DNA of 46,019 nucleotides. Source: an uncultured Eubacteriales bacterium. Lineage in GTDB: Bacteria; Bacillota; Clostridia; Oscillospirales; Acutalibacteraceae. Below the pieces are notes generated by a model. That model searched no databases. It saw only the letters and a list, made by a program, of their open reading frames with translations, and had not been told where the DNA came from. The translations under genes and the position numbers were made by a program. Location: positions 1 to 46,019 of the forward strand of contig CATZCM010000011.1 in NCBI GenBank assembly GCA_958417225.1, written 5' to 3'. Of the stretch, positions 7,785 through 16,609 are shown piece after piece. Positions within the stretch are counted from its first letter, which is position 1, and each line of letters opens with the position of its first letter.

Positions 7785-8639
7785 TTATTTTTTTAATTCC
7801 AATATACCTATCATTGTACCGCGTTTACCTCCAGTTTGTCTGTGAGAAAATAAGATGTCACTACGACATTTTGTGCAAATTCCAGATAAAAATATATTTT
7901 CACTTAGAACGTGACATTTTTCCAATATAGTTTTGTTTGCGAGAGGTAGGTCTAGCATATACTTTGAATTTCCAATTTTTTTTACTGCAGTTTTTTCTAT
8001 CTGAAAAATCTGCTGAGCTACATCTTGGTTTACTTCGTAGCAACAACTTCCAATAGTTGGACCGATTACACATATTACGTTATTAGGATCGGTTGAAAAG
8101 CATTCATTCATTTTTAGTATGGTTTTTTCAGCAATTTTTCCAACGGTTCCACGCCATCCGGCATGTGCAAGGCCAATTGCTTTTTTCTTTGTATCTACAA
8201 AATAAATTGGAGTGCAATCAGCGTGATACGTAACAAGTGCTAAACCTTTTGTATCGGTTACTAGGGCGTCTACACTCATCATATCATGATTACGGAAAAT
8301 TCCGATACCTTTTTCCTTTTCAGTGACATGTCTTACAAAAGTATTATGATCTTGTTTTGATGTTACAATATCATTAATTGGTATATTTGTTGCTTTACAA
8401 AAGATCTTGTAATTTTGAAGAACGTTTTCCTTTGAATCAGTATTTGTATTAGTTTCATGTGAATTAAATCCTAAGTTCATTGAAGAAAATTCGTTTGTGC
8501 TCACTCCGCCGAACTTAGTGGAGAATGCATGGCGTATAAAATCAATTGATTCAAGTGGCTTAAATGTTAAAAATGGTACACCATGTGAAACATTTAATAT
8601 AGTGTTGCTCATATGAGAAAAATCCTTTCTGTCTTGCAT
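7785..8639 (-). CDS. pgeF: YfiH/LACC1-family purine nucleoside phosphorylase (polyphenol oxidase fold)
   Basis: 284 residues from the ATG that overlaps the dnaD-like stop (TAATG). An ATG at 8612 behind AGAAAGGAT gives 275 residues and is an equally good start. Family motifs are AFSTKFGGVS, ADCTPIYF, HAGWRGTVG, CCYEV and a C-terminal CTKCRSDILFSHR. The two His and one Cys form the metal site of this family, whose members act on purine nucleosides; E. coli YfiH (PgeF) also has a role in peptidoglycan fidelity. It is co-transcribed with the upstream replication gene. Confidence 0.88.
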   Translation of the reverse strand: MQDRKDFSHMSNTILNVSHGVPFLTFKPLESIDFIRHAFSTKFGGVSTNEFSSMNLGFNSHETNTNTDSKENVLQNYKIFCKATNIPINDIVTSKQDHNTFVRHVTEKEKGIGIFRNHDMMSVDALVTDTKGLALVTYHADCTPIYFVDTKKKAIGLAHAGWRGTVGKIAEKTILKMNECFSTDPNNVICVIGPTIGSCCYEVNQDVAQQIFQIEKTAVKKIGNSKYMLDLPLANKTILEKCHVLSENIFLSGICTKCRSDILFSHRQTGGKRGTMIGILELKK

Positions 8640-9652
8640 TAGATGTATTCGTAGTCGAACATACTTGTCTTTTCATATTTATCTATGTCATACGATGGTT
8701 TTCTAGATTCTCTCTTGTTAAATTTTTCTTTTGTATTTTTTCTTTCTTGAATGGCTTGTTCTATTGTATATATTTCGTCAGCGTGCCATTTTTTTATGAT
8801 TCCATCCATATATTTTGCTATATACTTTCCTTTGGAATCTACACATCTATCATATGCTTCTTTTATAAGTATTTCACTGTATCCCCAGTCATTTATCCAA
8901 CGGTTTACCATTTCACTTTCTGATAAAGTAGGAGATCTGTGATCAAGACCAATGATTTTCTCCACAGTGGACCAAGCTTTGTTTGAAAGTTCTAGTTTCC
9001 GAATTTTTTGTTCGGCTTTTTCAATTGTGTCAATTTCTTCTTCACCCCAATTTAGTGCGATTTTATTTATGTAGTTTATATTTGGTTTTTCTACACTGAC
9101 TGCATACTGCAGTATCATCAATATTACATCTAGGGGTAATCCGTAATCGTCATGAAACATTATAAAATGAGCAAGATCGTTATTGGATACAGGTCTTGAT
9201 AGGATAATCTCCGATTCATGCACTAGTGCTTCAAACTCTTTTGATGAAGCGATTCGATCTACTACGTATGATGTATCCGGGACTTGGTGCCGTAGAATTT
9301 TCGATTGTTTTTTCTTTGGTGGTTGTTCGATGTCATTTTTTATGACTGTTTCATTTGTTGGAACTTTTTTTGATGATTGATGTTCAGTTAATTTCGTTGG
9401 TGAAAGTTCACCAGAATTGTTTTCTATTATGCGATTTTCGATCCAATATTGCATTGCGTCTTTTATGTCTGCTGGGTGCATTGCTAATGCTTTGGAAATT
9501 TCCTCTATGCTTACGTTTTGTCCAGCGTGCCGTAAAAACCATAGTAGAACTTTAAGTTGTGCTGAACCGGCGAGTTTTATATGGTCGTCCACCACAGCAC
9601 ATGGTACTGCAAATATTGAGTTCCAACTGCCTAAATTCATTTTATAACCCAT
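8639..9652 (-). CDS. dnaD: DnaD-domain replication initiation protein
   Basis: 337 residues. An N-terminal winged-helix-like DnaD domain (about residues 5-80) is followed by a charged linker. The DnaB2/DnaD C-terminal domain (about 135-205) contains SNNDLAHFIMF and PNINYINKIALNW. A second helical repeat follows, then a basic tail. In B. subtilis DnaD/DnaB help load the DnaC helicase with DnaI; the matching loader gene lies divergently next door. The ATG at 9652 is 12 bases from GGAG and an ATG at 9640 is possible. The paralogue set is unknown, so the symbol refers to the family. Confidence 0.8.
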   Translation of the reverse strand: MGYKMNLGSWNSIFAVPCAVVDDHIKLAGSAQLKVLLWFLRHAGQNVSIEEISKALAMHPADIKDAMQYWIENRIIENNSGELSPTKLTEHQSSKKVPTNETVIKNDIEQPPKKKQSKILRHQVPDTSYVVDRIASSKEFEALVHESEIILSRPVSNNDLAHFIMFHDDYGLPLDVILMILQYAVSVEKPNINYINKIALNWGEEEIDTIEKAEQKIRKLELSNKAWSTVEKIIGLDHRSPTLSESEMVNRWINDWGYSEILIKEAYDRCVDSKGKYIAKYMDGIIKKWHADEIYTIEQAIQERKNTKEKFNKRESRKPSYDIDKYEKTSMFDYEYI

Positions 9653-9688
9653 TTGCTTTTATTTCTCCTTAATTTAATTATATGTATT

Positions 9689-9716
9689 ATTATAACACAA
9701 AAAAATAAAAAAACAA
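9689..9716 (-). promoter_or_regulatory. Promoter for the dnaD-like gene and pgeF
   Basis: On the minus strand TTGTTT (9711-9716), a 16-base spacer and an extended -10, TGTTATAAT (9689-9697). The 300-base gap between dnaD and dnaC holds two divergent promoters and AT-rich sequence; I see nothing else in it. Confidence 0.55.
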
Positions 9717-9889
9717 ATATAAAAGAAATTTTGTAATTGAAATAATTTTTCATGTGCGTTGGTAAACTTATGTGTATTAGTGAAAAATGTGGCAACTTAA
9801 ATTGTAAAAAAGTTTGTTGCTGTAAAGCTAATGATGTGTTATAATTATAATATATTCGAAAATAATGTAGTGGGGGTAAAATACAAAAG

Positions 9890-9919
9890 TTGAATTTTTT
9901 GATGAGGTTATGATATAAT
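9890..9919 (+). promoter_or_regulatory. Promoter for dnaC
   Basis: TTGAAT (9890-9895), 18-base spacer and extended -10 TGATATAAT (9911-9919). The upstream ATG at 9924 would be at the transcript start, which supports the TTG at 9957 as the true start codon. Confidence 0.65.
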
Positions 9920-9956
9920 TTAAATGTTGTATGTAGATTTAGTAGGAGGTGATTAT

Positions 9957-10937
9957 TTGGGATATAGTAAGGATGTTTTTTTTGCAGCGGAAAAGAAAAT
10001 TCAGTTACGTAAAAAAAGAGCATTAGATGAACATGAATTTAAAATGAATATTCTTTATACTAGATTTCCGAGGGCAAAAGAGATAAATTTGGAACTTTCT
10101 AAGACAGCTGTAAAAGTTGCTAAAGCAGTTCTTAGTGGGTCAGATGTTAAGAAAGAATTTGAATTTCTAAAAAAACAAAATGAACTTCTTCGTAGGGAAT
10201 TTCGTGATATTATAAGTAAAGCAGGGTTTCCACCTGATTATGAAGAAATTAAATATTTTTGCAAAAAATGCTCTGATGAAGGATATATAGACGGTAGAAT
10301 GTGTGCGTGTATGAGAGAAGCACTTCGTGATGAAGCGTATGATCGTATGAATAGTTTGTCCCCGTTGTCATTATCTACATTTGATGATTTTTCACTCAAC
10401 TATTATTCGGATGAACCTATACGTGAGGGTTTACCGTCACCGAGGCAACATATGAGAAATATTTACAATAGCTGTGTGAGGTATGCAGAAAATTTTTCAT
10501 TAAAATCTCAAAGCTTATTGATGCAGGGGGCAACGGGGCTTGGCAAGACGCATTTGTCACTTGCAATAGCTAATGTTGTATTAAATAAAAGGTTTGGGGT
10601 GATATATGGTTCGACTCCAAATATTTTATCAAAGCTTGAAAAGGAGCGATTTCGTTATACGCGTACATATGAAGATAGTGAGAAATATCTCTTAGATTGT
10701 GATTTGTTGATACTAGATGATTTGGGGACAGAGTATAGCACTGCTTATTCTAGCAGTACGATATATAATATTATAAATTCTAGGATAATGATGTCAAAAC
10801 CCACGATTATAAGTACAAATCTTTCTGTAAGGGAACTTGAAAAAGTGTACTCGGAAAGGTTGGTGTCCAGAATTATGGGAAATCATTTACGATTAAGATT
10901 TTTAGGCACAGATATAAGACAGGTTACACAAAAGTAA
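9957..10937 (+). CDS. dnaC: Replicative helicase loader, DnaC/DnaI family AAA+ ATPase
   Basis: 326 residues from the TTG at 9957, preceded by AGGAGGTGA; the frame opens at 9924, but that ATG lies at the transcript start. A basic helical N-terminal region is followed by a cysteine cluster (FCKKC, MCACM; about residues 102-120), consistent with the zinc-binding helicase-interaction part of DnaI. The AAA+ core has Walker A GATGLGKTH, Walker B LLILDDLG, sensor 1 IISTN, and a late arginine pair (SERLVSRIMG). It would load the replicative helicase at the origin and at stalled forks. It is divergent from the dnaD-like gene, a partner in the same process. Confidence 0.9.
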   Translation: MGYSKDVFFAAEKKIQLRKKRALDEHEFKMNILYTRFPRAKEINLELSKTAVKVAKAVLSGSDVKKEFEFLKKQNELLRREFRDIISKAGFPPDYEEIKYFCKKCSDEGYIDGRMCACMREALRDEAYDRMNSLSPLSLSTFDDFSLNYYSDEPIREGLPSPRQHMRNIYNSCVRYAENFSLKSQSLLMQGATGLGKTHLSLAIANVVLNKRFGVIYGSTPNILSKLEKERFRYTRTYEDSEKYLLDCDLLILDDLGTEYSTAYSSSTIYNIINSRIMMSKPTIISTNLSVRELEKVYSERLVSRIMGNHLRLRFLGTDIRQVTQK

Positions 10938-11027
10938 TAATTAATGAGCATGTTGAATAATTCGCGGGAAGTCATTTCTTCAATATTGTTATATACGTAG
11001 ATTTAAGTAGTTGTATTGTTACTTGCA

Positions 11028-11056
11028 TTGAATGAAAAGAATAAAAATGATATAAT
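11028..11056 (+). promoter_or_regulatory. Promoter for deoB
   Basis: TTGAAT (11028-11033), 17-base spacer, extended -10 TGATATAAT (11048-11056), almost identical in form to the dnaC promoter. It leaves a leader of about 40 bases before the TTG start at 11103. Confidence 0.65.
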
Positions 11057-11102
11057 GTAAGAAATGCAAGTGTTTAAGATAAAATTTGTGGAGGTGTTTA
11101 AA

Positions 11103-12281
11103 TTGTTAAAGCGGGTATTTTTAATTGTATTGGATAGCTTTGGTATAGGACAGATGCCGGATGCAAAAGCATATGGAGATGATGGATGTAATACATTGGC
11201 GTCAGTTTCGGCTAGTAGATACTTTAAATTGAATAATTTAGAAAGATTTGGCCTTTTTAACATTGATGGAGTAAAGTGTAGAGAAGATGCAGATGAATTG
11301 TTAGGTGCATATGCACGTATGACAGAAAGTTCTGTAGGCAAGGATACTACTATTGGACATTGGGAGATTGCTGGTGTGAAGTCGACAAGTCCATTGCCTA
11401 CATATCCAAATGGTTTTCCAAGCGATTTGATTGAAAAATTTGAACAAGCTACAGGTAGAAAAGTTATCTGTAACAAACCGTATTCTGGAACTGATGTGAT
11501 AAAAGATTATGGACAAGAACATGAAGCTACAGGTGCGTTAATTGTTTATACTTCTGCGGATAGTGTTTTCCAAATTGCAGCACATGAAAAAGTTGTTCCT
11601 ATAAATCAATTGTATAAGTATTGCGAAATTGCAAGAAATTTATTGCAGGGTGAACATGCTGTTGGTAGAGTGATAGCAAGGCCGTTTGAGGGGATTTATC
11701 CTAATTATGTTAGGACCTCTAGAAGGCATGATTATTCATTAGCTCCACCTAAAGATACGATGCTTGATTATTTAAGTAAAGCAGGCAAAGATGTGATTGC
11801 AGTTGGTAAAATTTATGATATCTTTGCGGGAAAAGGAATCACAGAATATGTACGCACTATGGACAACAATGACGGAATGGCAAAAACTTTAGAATATGCA
11901 GATGAAAATTTTGAAGGACTTTGTTTTGTGAACCTTGTAGACTTTGACATGAAATATGGGCATAGAAATGATATTGATGGGTATGCTAAGGCTTTGGCGG
12001 ATTTTGATACATGGTTCCCAAACCTTTTGGAACACATGAAAAAAGATGATATTTTAATGATTACAGCTGATCATGGCTGCGATCCTGGAGCGTATTGGTC
12101 TACGGATCACTCTAGGGAATATACTCCACTTATTGTGGCAGGTAAAAAAATCAAATGTGATGTGAATCTTGGTACGTTATCGTCATTTGCGGATATTGGC
12201 GCAACAATTCTTGACTACTTTGACATAGACCAAAGGTTGGATGGTGAGTCTTTTAAAGACAGAATCATGAAAGGAGTTTAA
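11103..12281 (+). CDS. deoB: Phosphopentomutase
   Basis: 392 residues. It converts (deoxy)ribose 1-phosphate to the 5-phosphate, linking nucleoside phosphorolysis to deoC and the pentose phosphate pathway. Alkaline-phosphatase-fold motifs are seen: VFLIVLDSFGIGQMPDA at the N-terminus, the nucleophile Thr in GKDTTIGHWE, DFDMKYGHRND, and the metal ligands in TADHGCDP and HSREYTPL. The open frame reaches 11064, but GGAGGTG at 11090-11096 and family alignment support the TTG at 11103. It is followed after 3 bases by a membrane protein gene. Confidence 0.96.
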   Translation: MLKRVFLIVLDSFGIGQMPDAKAYGDDGCNTLASVSASRYFKLNNLERFGLFNIDGVKCREDADELLGAYARMTESSVGKDTTIGHWEIAGVKSTSPLPTYPNGFPSDLIEKFEQATGRKVICNKPYSGTDVIKDYGQEHEATGALIVYTSADSVFQIAAHEKVVPINQLYKYCEIARNLLQGEHAVGRVIARPFEGIYPNYVRTSRRHDYSLAPPKDTMLDYLSKAGKDVIAVGKIYDIFAGKGITEYVRTMDNNDGMAKTLEYADENFEGLCFVNLVDFDMKYGHRNDIDGYAKALADFDTWFPNLLEHMKKDDILMITADHGCDPGAYWSTDHSREYTPLIVAGKKIKCDVNLGTLSSFADIGATILDYFDIDQRLDGESFKDRIMKGV

Positions 12282-12284
12282 AAA

Positions 12285-13067
12285 ATGTCTGAGAAAAATA
12301 ATCAAAATATTAGTGCATCGATTAAAGAAAAAGTTGTTGGAGCAGGCAAGTACTTGAAAAACAATTGGAAAAAAATTTCATTAGCAATAGTTGGACTTGT
12401 AGCAATGGGCATTGGTGTAGCAATAAACAATATTTCACTTTTGGGAAATGATCCTGTGTCTGTATTTTATGATGGTATAGCTTTTATGCTTAGGATACCT
12501 CTGAATATTGCGTCAACGTGGATAAATATCATAATGTTTGCAATAGCATTTCTTTTGGCACGTAAGTATGTGAAATTAGCTTCAGTTTTGTATTTGCTTT
12601 TTCTGTCACCATTTATAGGGGTGGGAATGGACATTTTTGCAGGAATGGTGTTCAAGGTTCCAAAATCAGGTGGTCCACAAGTATTAGCTGAACATATGAA
12701 TCAGATTTTTGCTACGAATCCAATGCTTCAAGTGGGGTTATCTGTTGTTGGCTGTATAATTATGTTTACAGGACTTGCGTTATTTGTAGCACTTAATTTG
12801 GGTGTCGATCCATGGAATGCACTTGCATTTCAAACTAGCGATAAATTCAATCTCCCTTATAAATATGTAAAAATTGGTTGGGACGTATCGGTTTGTGTAA
12901 TTGGTATGCTTTTGCATGGAGTATGGGGAGTTACCACAATTGTAACGGCGCTTGTAGGAGGTCCGTACATTAAGGTTGTTAGTGGATTTATTAGCAGAAC
13001 TTTATTGAAATGGTGTAAAATTGAAACTGAAAATACTGAAGAAAAAGATGAAAAATGTTTGGCTTAA
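12285..13067 (+). CDS. YczE/YyaS/YitT-family integral membrane protein
   Basis: 260 residues, about six membrane segments, cytoplasmic charged ends. Typical family patterns are GVAINNISLLGNDPVSVF, LFVALNLGVDPWNAL and HGVWGVTTIVTALVGGPYI. The function of the family is not established; transport has been suggested. It starts 3 bases after deoB, so it is co-transcribed with it and may serve nucleoside or sugar exchange, but this is inference. A hairpin terminator and a fresh promoter follow before deoD. Confidence 0.75.
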   Translation: MSEKNNQNISASIKEKVVGAGKYLKNNWKKISLAIVGLVAMGIGVAINNISLLGNDPVSVFYDGIAFMLRIPLNIASTWINIIMFAIAFLLARKYVKLASVLYLLFLSPFIGVGMDIFAGMVFKVPKSGGPQVLAEHMNQIFATNPMLQVGLSVVGCIIMFTGLALFVALNLGVDPWNALAFQTSDKFNLPYKYVKIGWDVSVCVIGMLLHGVWGVTTIVTALVGGPYIKVVSGFISRTLLKWCKIETENTEEKDEKCLA

Positions 13068-13090
13068 TATAAATTAGGGAATATATTGAA

Positions 13091-13112
13091 GCGGATTTAG
13101 TCCGCCTCTTTT
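13091..13112 (+). terminator. Terminator after deoB-yczE-like genes
   Basis: GCGGA TTTAG TCCGC followed by CTCTTTT. An outer AGGGAA/TTCCCT pair (13077-13115) could lengthen the structure. It lies 24 bases after the membrane protein stop. Confidence 0.6.
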
Positions 13113-13142
13113 CCCTATATAATATGTTTTCTAAAAAAATAC

Positions 13143-13171
13143 TTGCCTTATGTTGTTATAAGTAGTATAAT
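13143..13171 (+). promoter_or_regulatory. Promoter for deoD and the nucleoside transport genes
   Basis: TTGCCT (13143-13148), 17-base spacer, TATAAT (13166-13171); leader about 43 bases to the deoD start. Confidence 0.65.
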
Positions 13172-13220
13172 GCAAGTATTAGTATATTAAGTGTAGACAA
13201 ATATTTTAGGAGGATTTTTG

Positions 13221-13928
13221 ATGAGCAATGTACCAACGCCTCATATTGAGGCACATGAAGGAGAAATAGCCAAAACAGTTTTAATGCCAGGAGACCCTTT
13301 GAGGGCTAAGTTTATAGCGGAGAATTTCTTGACTAATGTAAAGTGCTTTAATAAGGTGCGGGGTATGTTAGGGTTCACTGGCGAATACAGTGGTAAAAAA
13401 GTGTCAATTATGGGAGCAGGTATGGGAATGCCGTCTCTTGGTATTTATACATACGAACTTTTTAATTTTTACAATGTGGAAAATATTATAAGGATCGGTT
13501 CTGCAGGGACTTTTTGCAAAGAAGTTCCTCTTCGCAGTATTATTGCTGCGATGGGGGCTTGTACGGACTCAAATTATGCACATCAATTTAATTTGCCGGG
13601 AACTTTTGCACCGATTGCAAGTTATGATTTATTGAGTAGTGCTGTTGAAAATGCAAAGGTGAATGGATTTCATGTTACAGTGGGAAATGTCCTGTCAAGT
13701 GATGTATTTTATTCAGACAGTTCGTTTAATGAAAAATGGACAAGCATGGGAGTATTGGCAGTGGAAATGGAAGCTGCGGCTTTATATATGAATGCTGCAA
13801 AAGCTAAGAAAAATGCTCTTTGCTTATTGACTGTATCAGATAGTTTGGTTACAGGGGAATCACTTTCATCAGAGGAAAGAGCTACTGGATTTAGTGATAT
13901 GGCAAAGTTAGCGCTGTCTCTTGTATAA
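13221..13928 (+). CDS. deoD: Purine nucleoside phosphorylase, DeoD type
   Basis: 235-236 residues, standard for the hexameric bacterial enzyme. It splits purine (deoxy)nucleosides with phosphate into base and (deoxy)ribose 1-phosphate. Motifs: TPHIEAHEGEIAKTVLMPGD and DPLRAKFIAE at the N-terminus (phosphate site), IIRIGSAGT, the VEMEAAALYM nucleoside-binding motif, and TVSDSL with the catalytic Asp. The ATG at 13221 has AGGAGGA at good spacing and is preceded by an in-frame TTG at 13218. It runs into the transporter genes with a 20-base gap, so uptake and phosphorolysis are co-expressed. Confidence 0.96.
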   Translation: MSNVPTPHIEAHEGEIAKTVLMPGDPLRAKFIAENFLTNVKCFNKVRGMLGFTGEYSGKKVSIMGAGMGMPSLGIYTYELFNFYNVENIIRIGSAGTFCKEVPLRSIIAAMGACTDSNYAHQFNLPGTFAPIASYDLLSSAVENAKVNGFHVTVGNVLSSDVFYSDSSFNEKWTSMGVLAVEMEAAALYMNAAKAKKNALCLLTVSDSLVTGESLSSEERATGFSDMAKLALSLV

Positions 13929-13948
13929 AATGTTGGGAGGGTATAACT

Positions 13949-14977
13949 ATGAAAAAATTTACAACTGTTTTATTGGCTGTTGGAATAGCTACTTTGTTTA
14001 CAGCTTGCGGGAATAAAGACAATAAAAATGTATCAAAAAGTATATCTATGGTTGCTGATGTTGGAACGGTTAATGATAAATCGTTTAATCAATCGGCTTG
14101 GGAAGGTTTGCAAGAATTTAAACGAAAAACAGGGGTAGATGTTTATTATCTTGATTCAACACAAACTTCAGATTATAAAACTAACCTTGAAAAACTTACT
14201 GATAATGCGGATGATTTGATTTGGGGCATAGGGAACACATTTGCAGATGATATCTTAGCAATTGCAAATGCAAATCCTGCATCAAATTATGCAATCGCAG
14301 ATTACAATTATGATGGAGACATCCCAGGAAATGTGACTGCAGTGGGTTTTAAATCTCAAGAACCAGCGTTTTTAGTTGGTTATGTAGCAGGGAAATCTAC
14401 AAAAACTAATTCAGTAGGTTTTGTAGGCGGATCTCCTAATCCAATTATTCAACAATTTCAGTATGGTTATGAAGCAGGTGTGCAGTATGCTGCCAAAGAA
14501 ATCGGTAAATCAATAGAGGTAAAATGTAAATATGCTGATACATTTAGTGATTCTGCAAAGGGAAAAGCTATAGCATTAAATTTATATACAGTGGAAAATT
14601 GTGATATTATTTTTCACGCAGCAGGCGATACTGGAAAAGGTGTGATCGAAAAGGCAAAAGAGCTTAATAAGTACGCGATAGGTGTAGATCGAGATCAATC
14701 CAGTGAGGCGCCAGATAATGTGTTGACATCAGCACTTAAGTTGGTTGGTAAGGCAGTTCAAAATGTGTGCCAGAAGTTTATAAATGGAGAAAACATAGGT
14801 GGCCAAAATTTTGTGTTTGGTATAAAAGAGGGCTGTGCTGGTATACCTGATACAAATAAAAATATAAATTCAGAAGTGTATGCGGATACGATGAAGGTTC
14901 AGGATAAAATAATTTCTGGAGAGTTAGAAGTCCCAAGTACAAAAAATGGGTATGAAGCGTTTGTTAATGCACTTTAA
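13949..14977 (+). CDS. bmpA: BMP-family nucleoside-binding lipoprotein (ABC transporter substrate-binding)
   Basis: 342 residues. The signal peptide ends in a lipobox (LFTACG; Cys20), so the mature protein is anchored to the outer face of the membrane. The BMP/PnrA domain starts with SMVADVGTVNDKSFNQSAW and includes VGFVGGSPNPIIQQF and a GVDRDQS loop near the ligand pocket. Family members bind purine or other nucleosides. It stands just before the matching ATPase and two permeases. A hairpin after the gene (14980-15024) should raise its transcript level above that of the downstream genes. Confidence 0.92.
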   Translation: MKKFTTVLLAVGIATLFTACGNKDNKNVSKSISMVADVGTVNDKSFNQSAWEGLQEFKRKTGVDVYYLDSTQTSDYKTNLEKLTDNADDLIWGIGNTFADDILAIANANPASNYAIADYNYDGDIPGNVTAVGFKSQEPAFLVGYVAGKSTKTNSVGFVGGSPNPIIQQFQYGYEAGVQYAAKEIGKSIEVKCKYADTFSDSAKGKAIALNLYTVENCDIIFHAAGDTGKGVIEKAKELNKYAIGVDRDQSSEAPDNVLTSALKLVGKAVQNVCQKFINGENIGGQNFVFGIKEGCAGIPDTNKNINSEVYADTMKVQDKIISGELEVPSTKNGYEAFVNAL

Positions 14978-14979
14978 AA

Positions 14980-15024
14980 AAGTTAGGTGGTAAATATGTA
15001 GTAGTATTTTCCGCCTAGCTTTTG
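14980..15024 (+). terminator. Partial terminator between the binding protein and the transporter genes
   Basis: Stem 14980-14990 pairs with 15011-15021 (11 bp, two G-U pairs on the plus strand, 20-base loop), followed by TTTG. No new promoter is obvious before the ATPase gene, so this probably acts as a leaky terminator or an mRNA-stabilising hairpin. Confidence 0.6.
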
Positions 15025-15070
15025 TACGTTTTTGTGCCGATTATAAAATGAAAGTTGTGGGGAGGATGTT

Positions 15071-16609
15071 TTGTTGAATATAAGCGAAGGTTATGCAGTA
15101 CAAATGCACGGGATAACAAAATTATTTGGAAGTTTTTGTGCACTTGATGATGTGAGTGTTGATGTGAAAAGGGGCTCAATTCATGCTCTGCTTGGAGAAA
15201 ATGGTGCGGGGAAGAGTACTTTAATGAATATCTTATATGGATTGTATAGAGCGGATGCGGGTGCGATATATGTAAATGGTGTCAACACTCGAATCAAAAA
15301 TCCAAGTCAAGCAATTAAACATGGAATTGGAATGGTGCACCAACATTTTATGTTAGTTGACAATTTTACTGTTTTGGAAAATGTAATTCTTGGTGCTGAA
15401 AGTGTGAATGCATGCGGGATACTTGACATGAAAAAAGCTAAACAAAGTGTTATGAAAATAATGGACAAGTATCATTTAAGTGTTGACTTGGACGCTAAAA
15501 TTGAAAATATTTCAGTGGGTATGCAGCAACGCGTGGAAATACTCAAAGCTTTATATCGTGGTGCTAAGATACTTATTTTGGATGAACCAACAGCAGTTCT
15601 AACTCCTCAAGAAATTGATGAATTAATAAACATTATGCGAAGTTTAGTAAGTGATGATAAAACGATAATTATTATAACACATAAACTTAAGGAAATAAAA
15701 AAATCATCTGATGTGTGTACAGTTATACGAAAAGGACAGTATGTGGATACTGTAAATGTTTCTGATGTTTCTGAAAGTGATCTTGCAAATATGATGGTAG
15801 GACATGAGGTTAAGCTTGTAGTGGAAAAAGAAAAACCTACTCAGGGTGATGTTGTATTTGAAATAAGTGATTTGATTGTAGAAAATGAAAAAAAGATGGA
15901 TGTAATAAAGAACTTATCACTTGAGGTGCGCAAAGGGGAAATATTTGGAATAGCTGGAATAGATGGAAATGGTCAACGGGAGTTAGTGGAGGCTATCACA
16001 AACCTGAGAAAAGTAAAAAGTGGTAAAGTAAAAATAAATGGACGGGAAATACAAAATACGTCTATAAAAAATGTAATTAAGAATAAAATAGCTACTGTTC
16101 ATGAGGATAGACATAAGTATGGAGCAGTATTGGATTTTACTGTATCAGAAAATATTATACTTGAAAAATATGAAAGCAAGCCGTATTCTAAAAAGGGAAT
16201 CTTGAATGAAAAGGCTATTAAAAAACTAACAACTGATATTGTTAGTCAGTATGGAGTTAGACCAGAAAATTGTGAGTTAACTTTATTTAGAAGATTATCT
16301 GGGGGAAATCAGCAAAAGGTTGTAATAGCAAGGGGAATTGCAAATGACCCAGATTTATTAATTGTGATGCAACCTACTAGAGGTCTCGATGTTGGGGCCA
16401 TTGAATATGTGCATAAGATGATCGTTCAAGAACGTGATAAAGGATTAGCAGTTCTGTTAGTGTCGTTAGAATTGGATGAGGTTATGAATTTATCGGATAG
16501 AATTGCAGTTATGTACGATGGACAGATAGTAGGCACGTTTGAACAGGACGAAGCAGATGAAAAAACTATAGGACTTTTGATGGCGGGAGGAAAGCAACGT
16601 GCGAAGTGA
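15071..16609 (+). CDS. Nucleoside ABC transporter ATP-binding protein (two ATPase domains)
   Basis: 512 residues with two fused ABC domains. The first has Walker A GENGAGKST, signature SVGMQQRVEI and Walker B LILDEPTAVLT. The second has the degenerate P-loop IDGNGQRE, signature LSGGNQQKVVIARG and a Walker B-like LLIVMQPTRGLD, in which the usual Glu is replaced. This matches YufO/NupO-type nucleoside importers and the RbsA/MglA class, where one half is catalytically weak. It starts at TTG (15071 or 15074) after GGGGAGGATG. It overlaps the permease gene by 11 bases. Confidence 0.93.
   Translation: MLNISEGYAVQMHGITKLFGSFCALDDVSVDVKRGSIHALLGENGAGKSTLMNILYGLYRADAGAIYVNGVNTRIKNPSQAIKHGIGMVHQHFMLVDNFTVLENVILGAESVNACGILDMKKAKQSVMKIMDKYHLSVDLDAKIENISVGMQQRVEILKALYRGAKILILDEPTAVLTPQEIDELINIMRSLVSDDKTIIIITHKLKEIKKSSDVCTVIRKGQYVDTVNVSDVSESDLANMMVGHEVKLVVEKEKPTQGDVVFEISDLIVENEKKMDVIKNLSLEVRKGEIFGIAGIDGNGQRELVEAITNLRKVKSGKVKINGREIQNTSIKNVIKNKIATVHEDRHKYGAVLDFTVSENIILEKYESKPYSKKGILNEKAIKKLTTDIVSQYGVRPENCELTLFRRLSGGNQQKVVIARGIANDPDLLIVMQPTRGLDVGAIEYVHKMIVQERDKGLAVLLVSLELDEVMNLSDRIAVMYDGQIVGTFEQDEADEKTIGLLMAGGKQRAK

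Noticed and set aside
9637..10023. 128-residue minus-strand frame between dnaD and dnaC
   Set aside because: It covers two clear divergent promoters and the dnaC start and is AT-rich with no family pattern.
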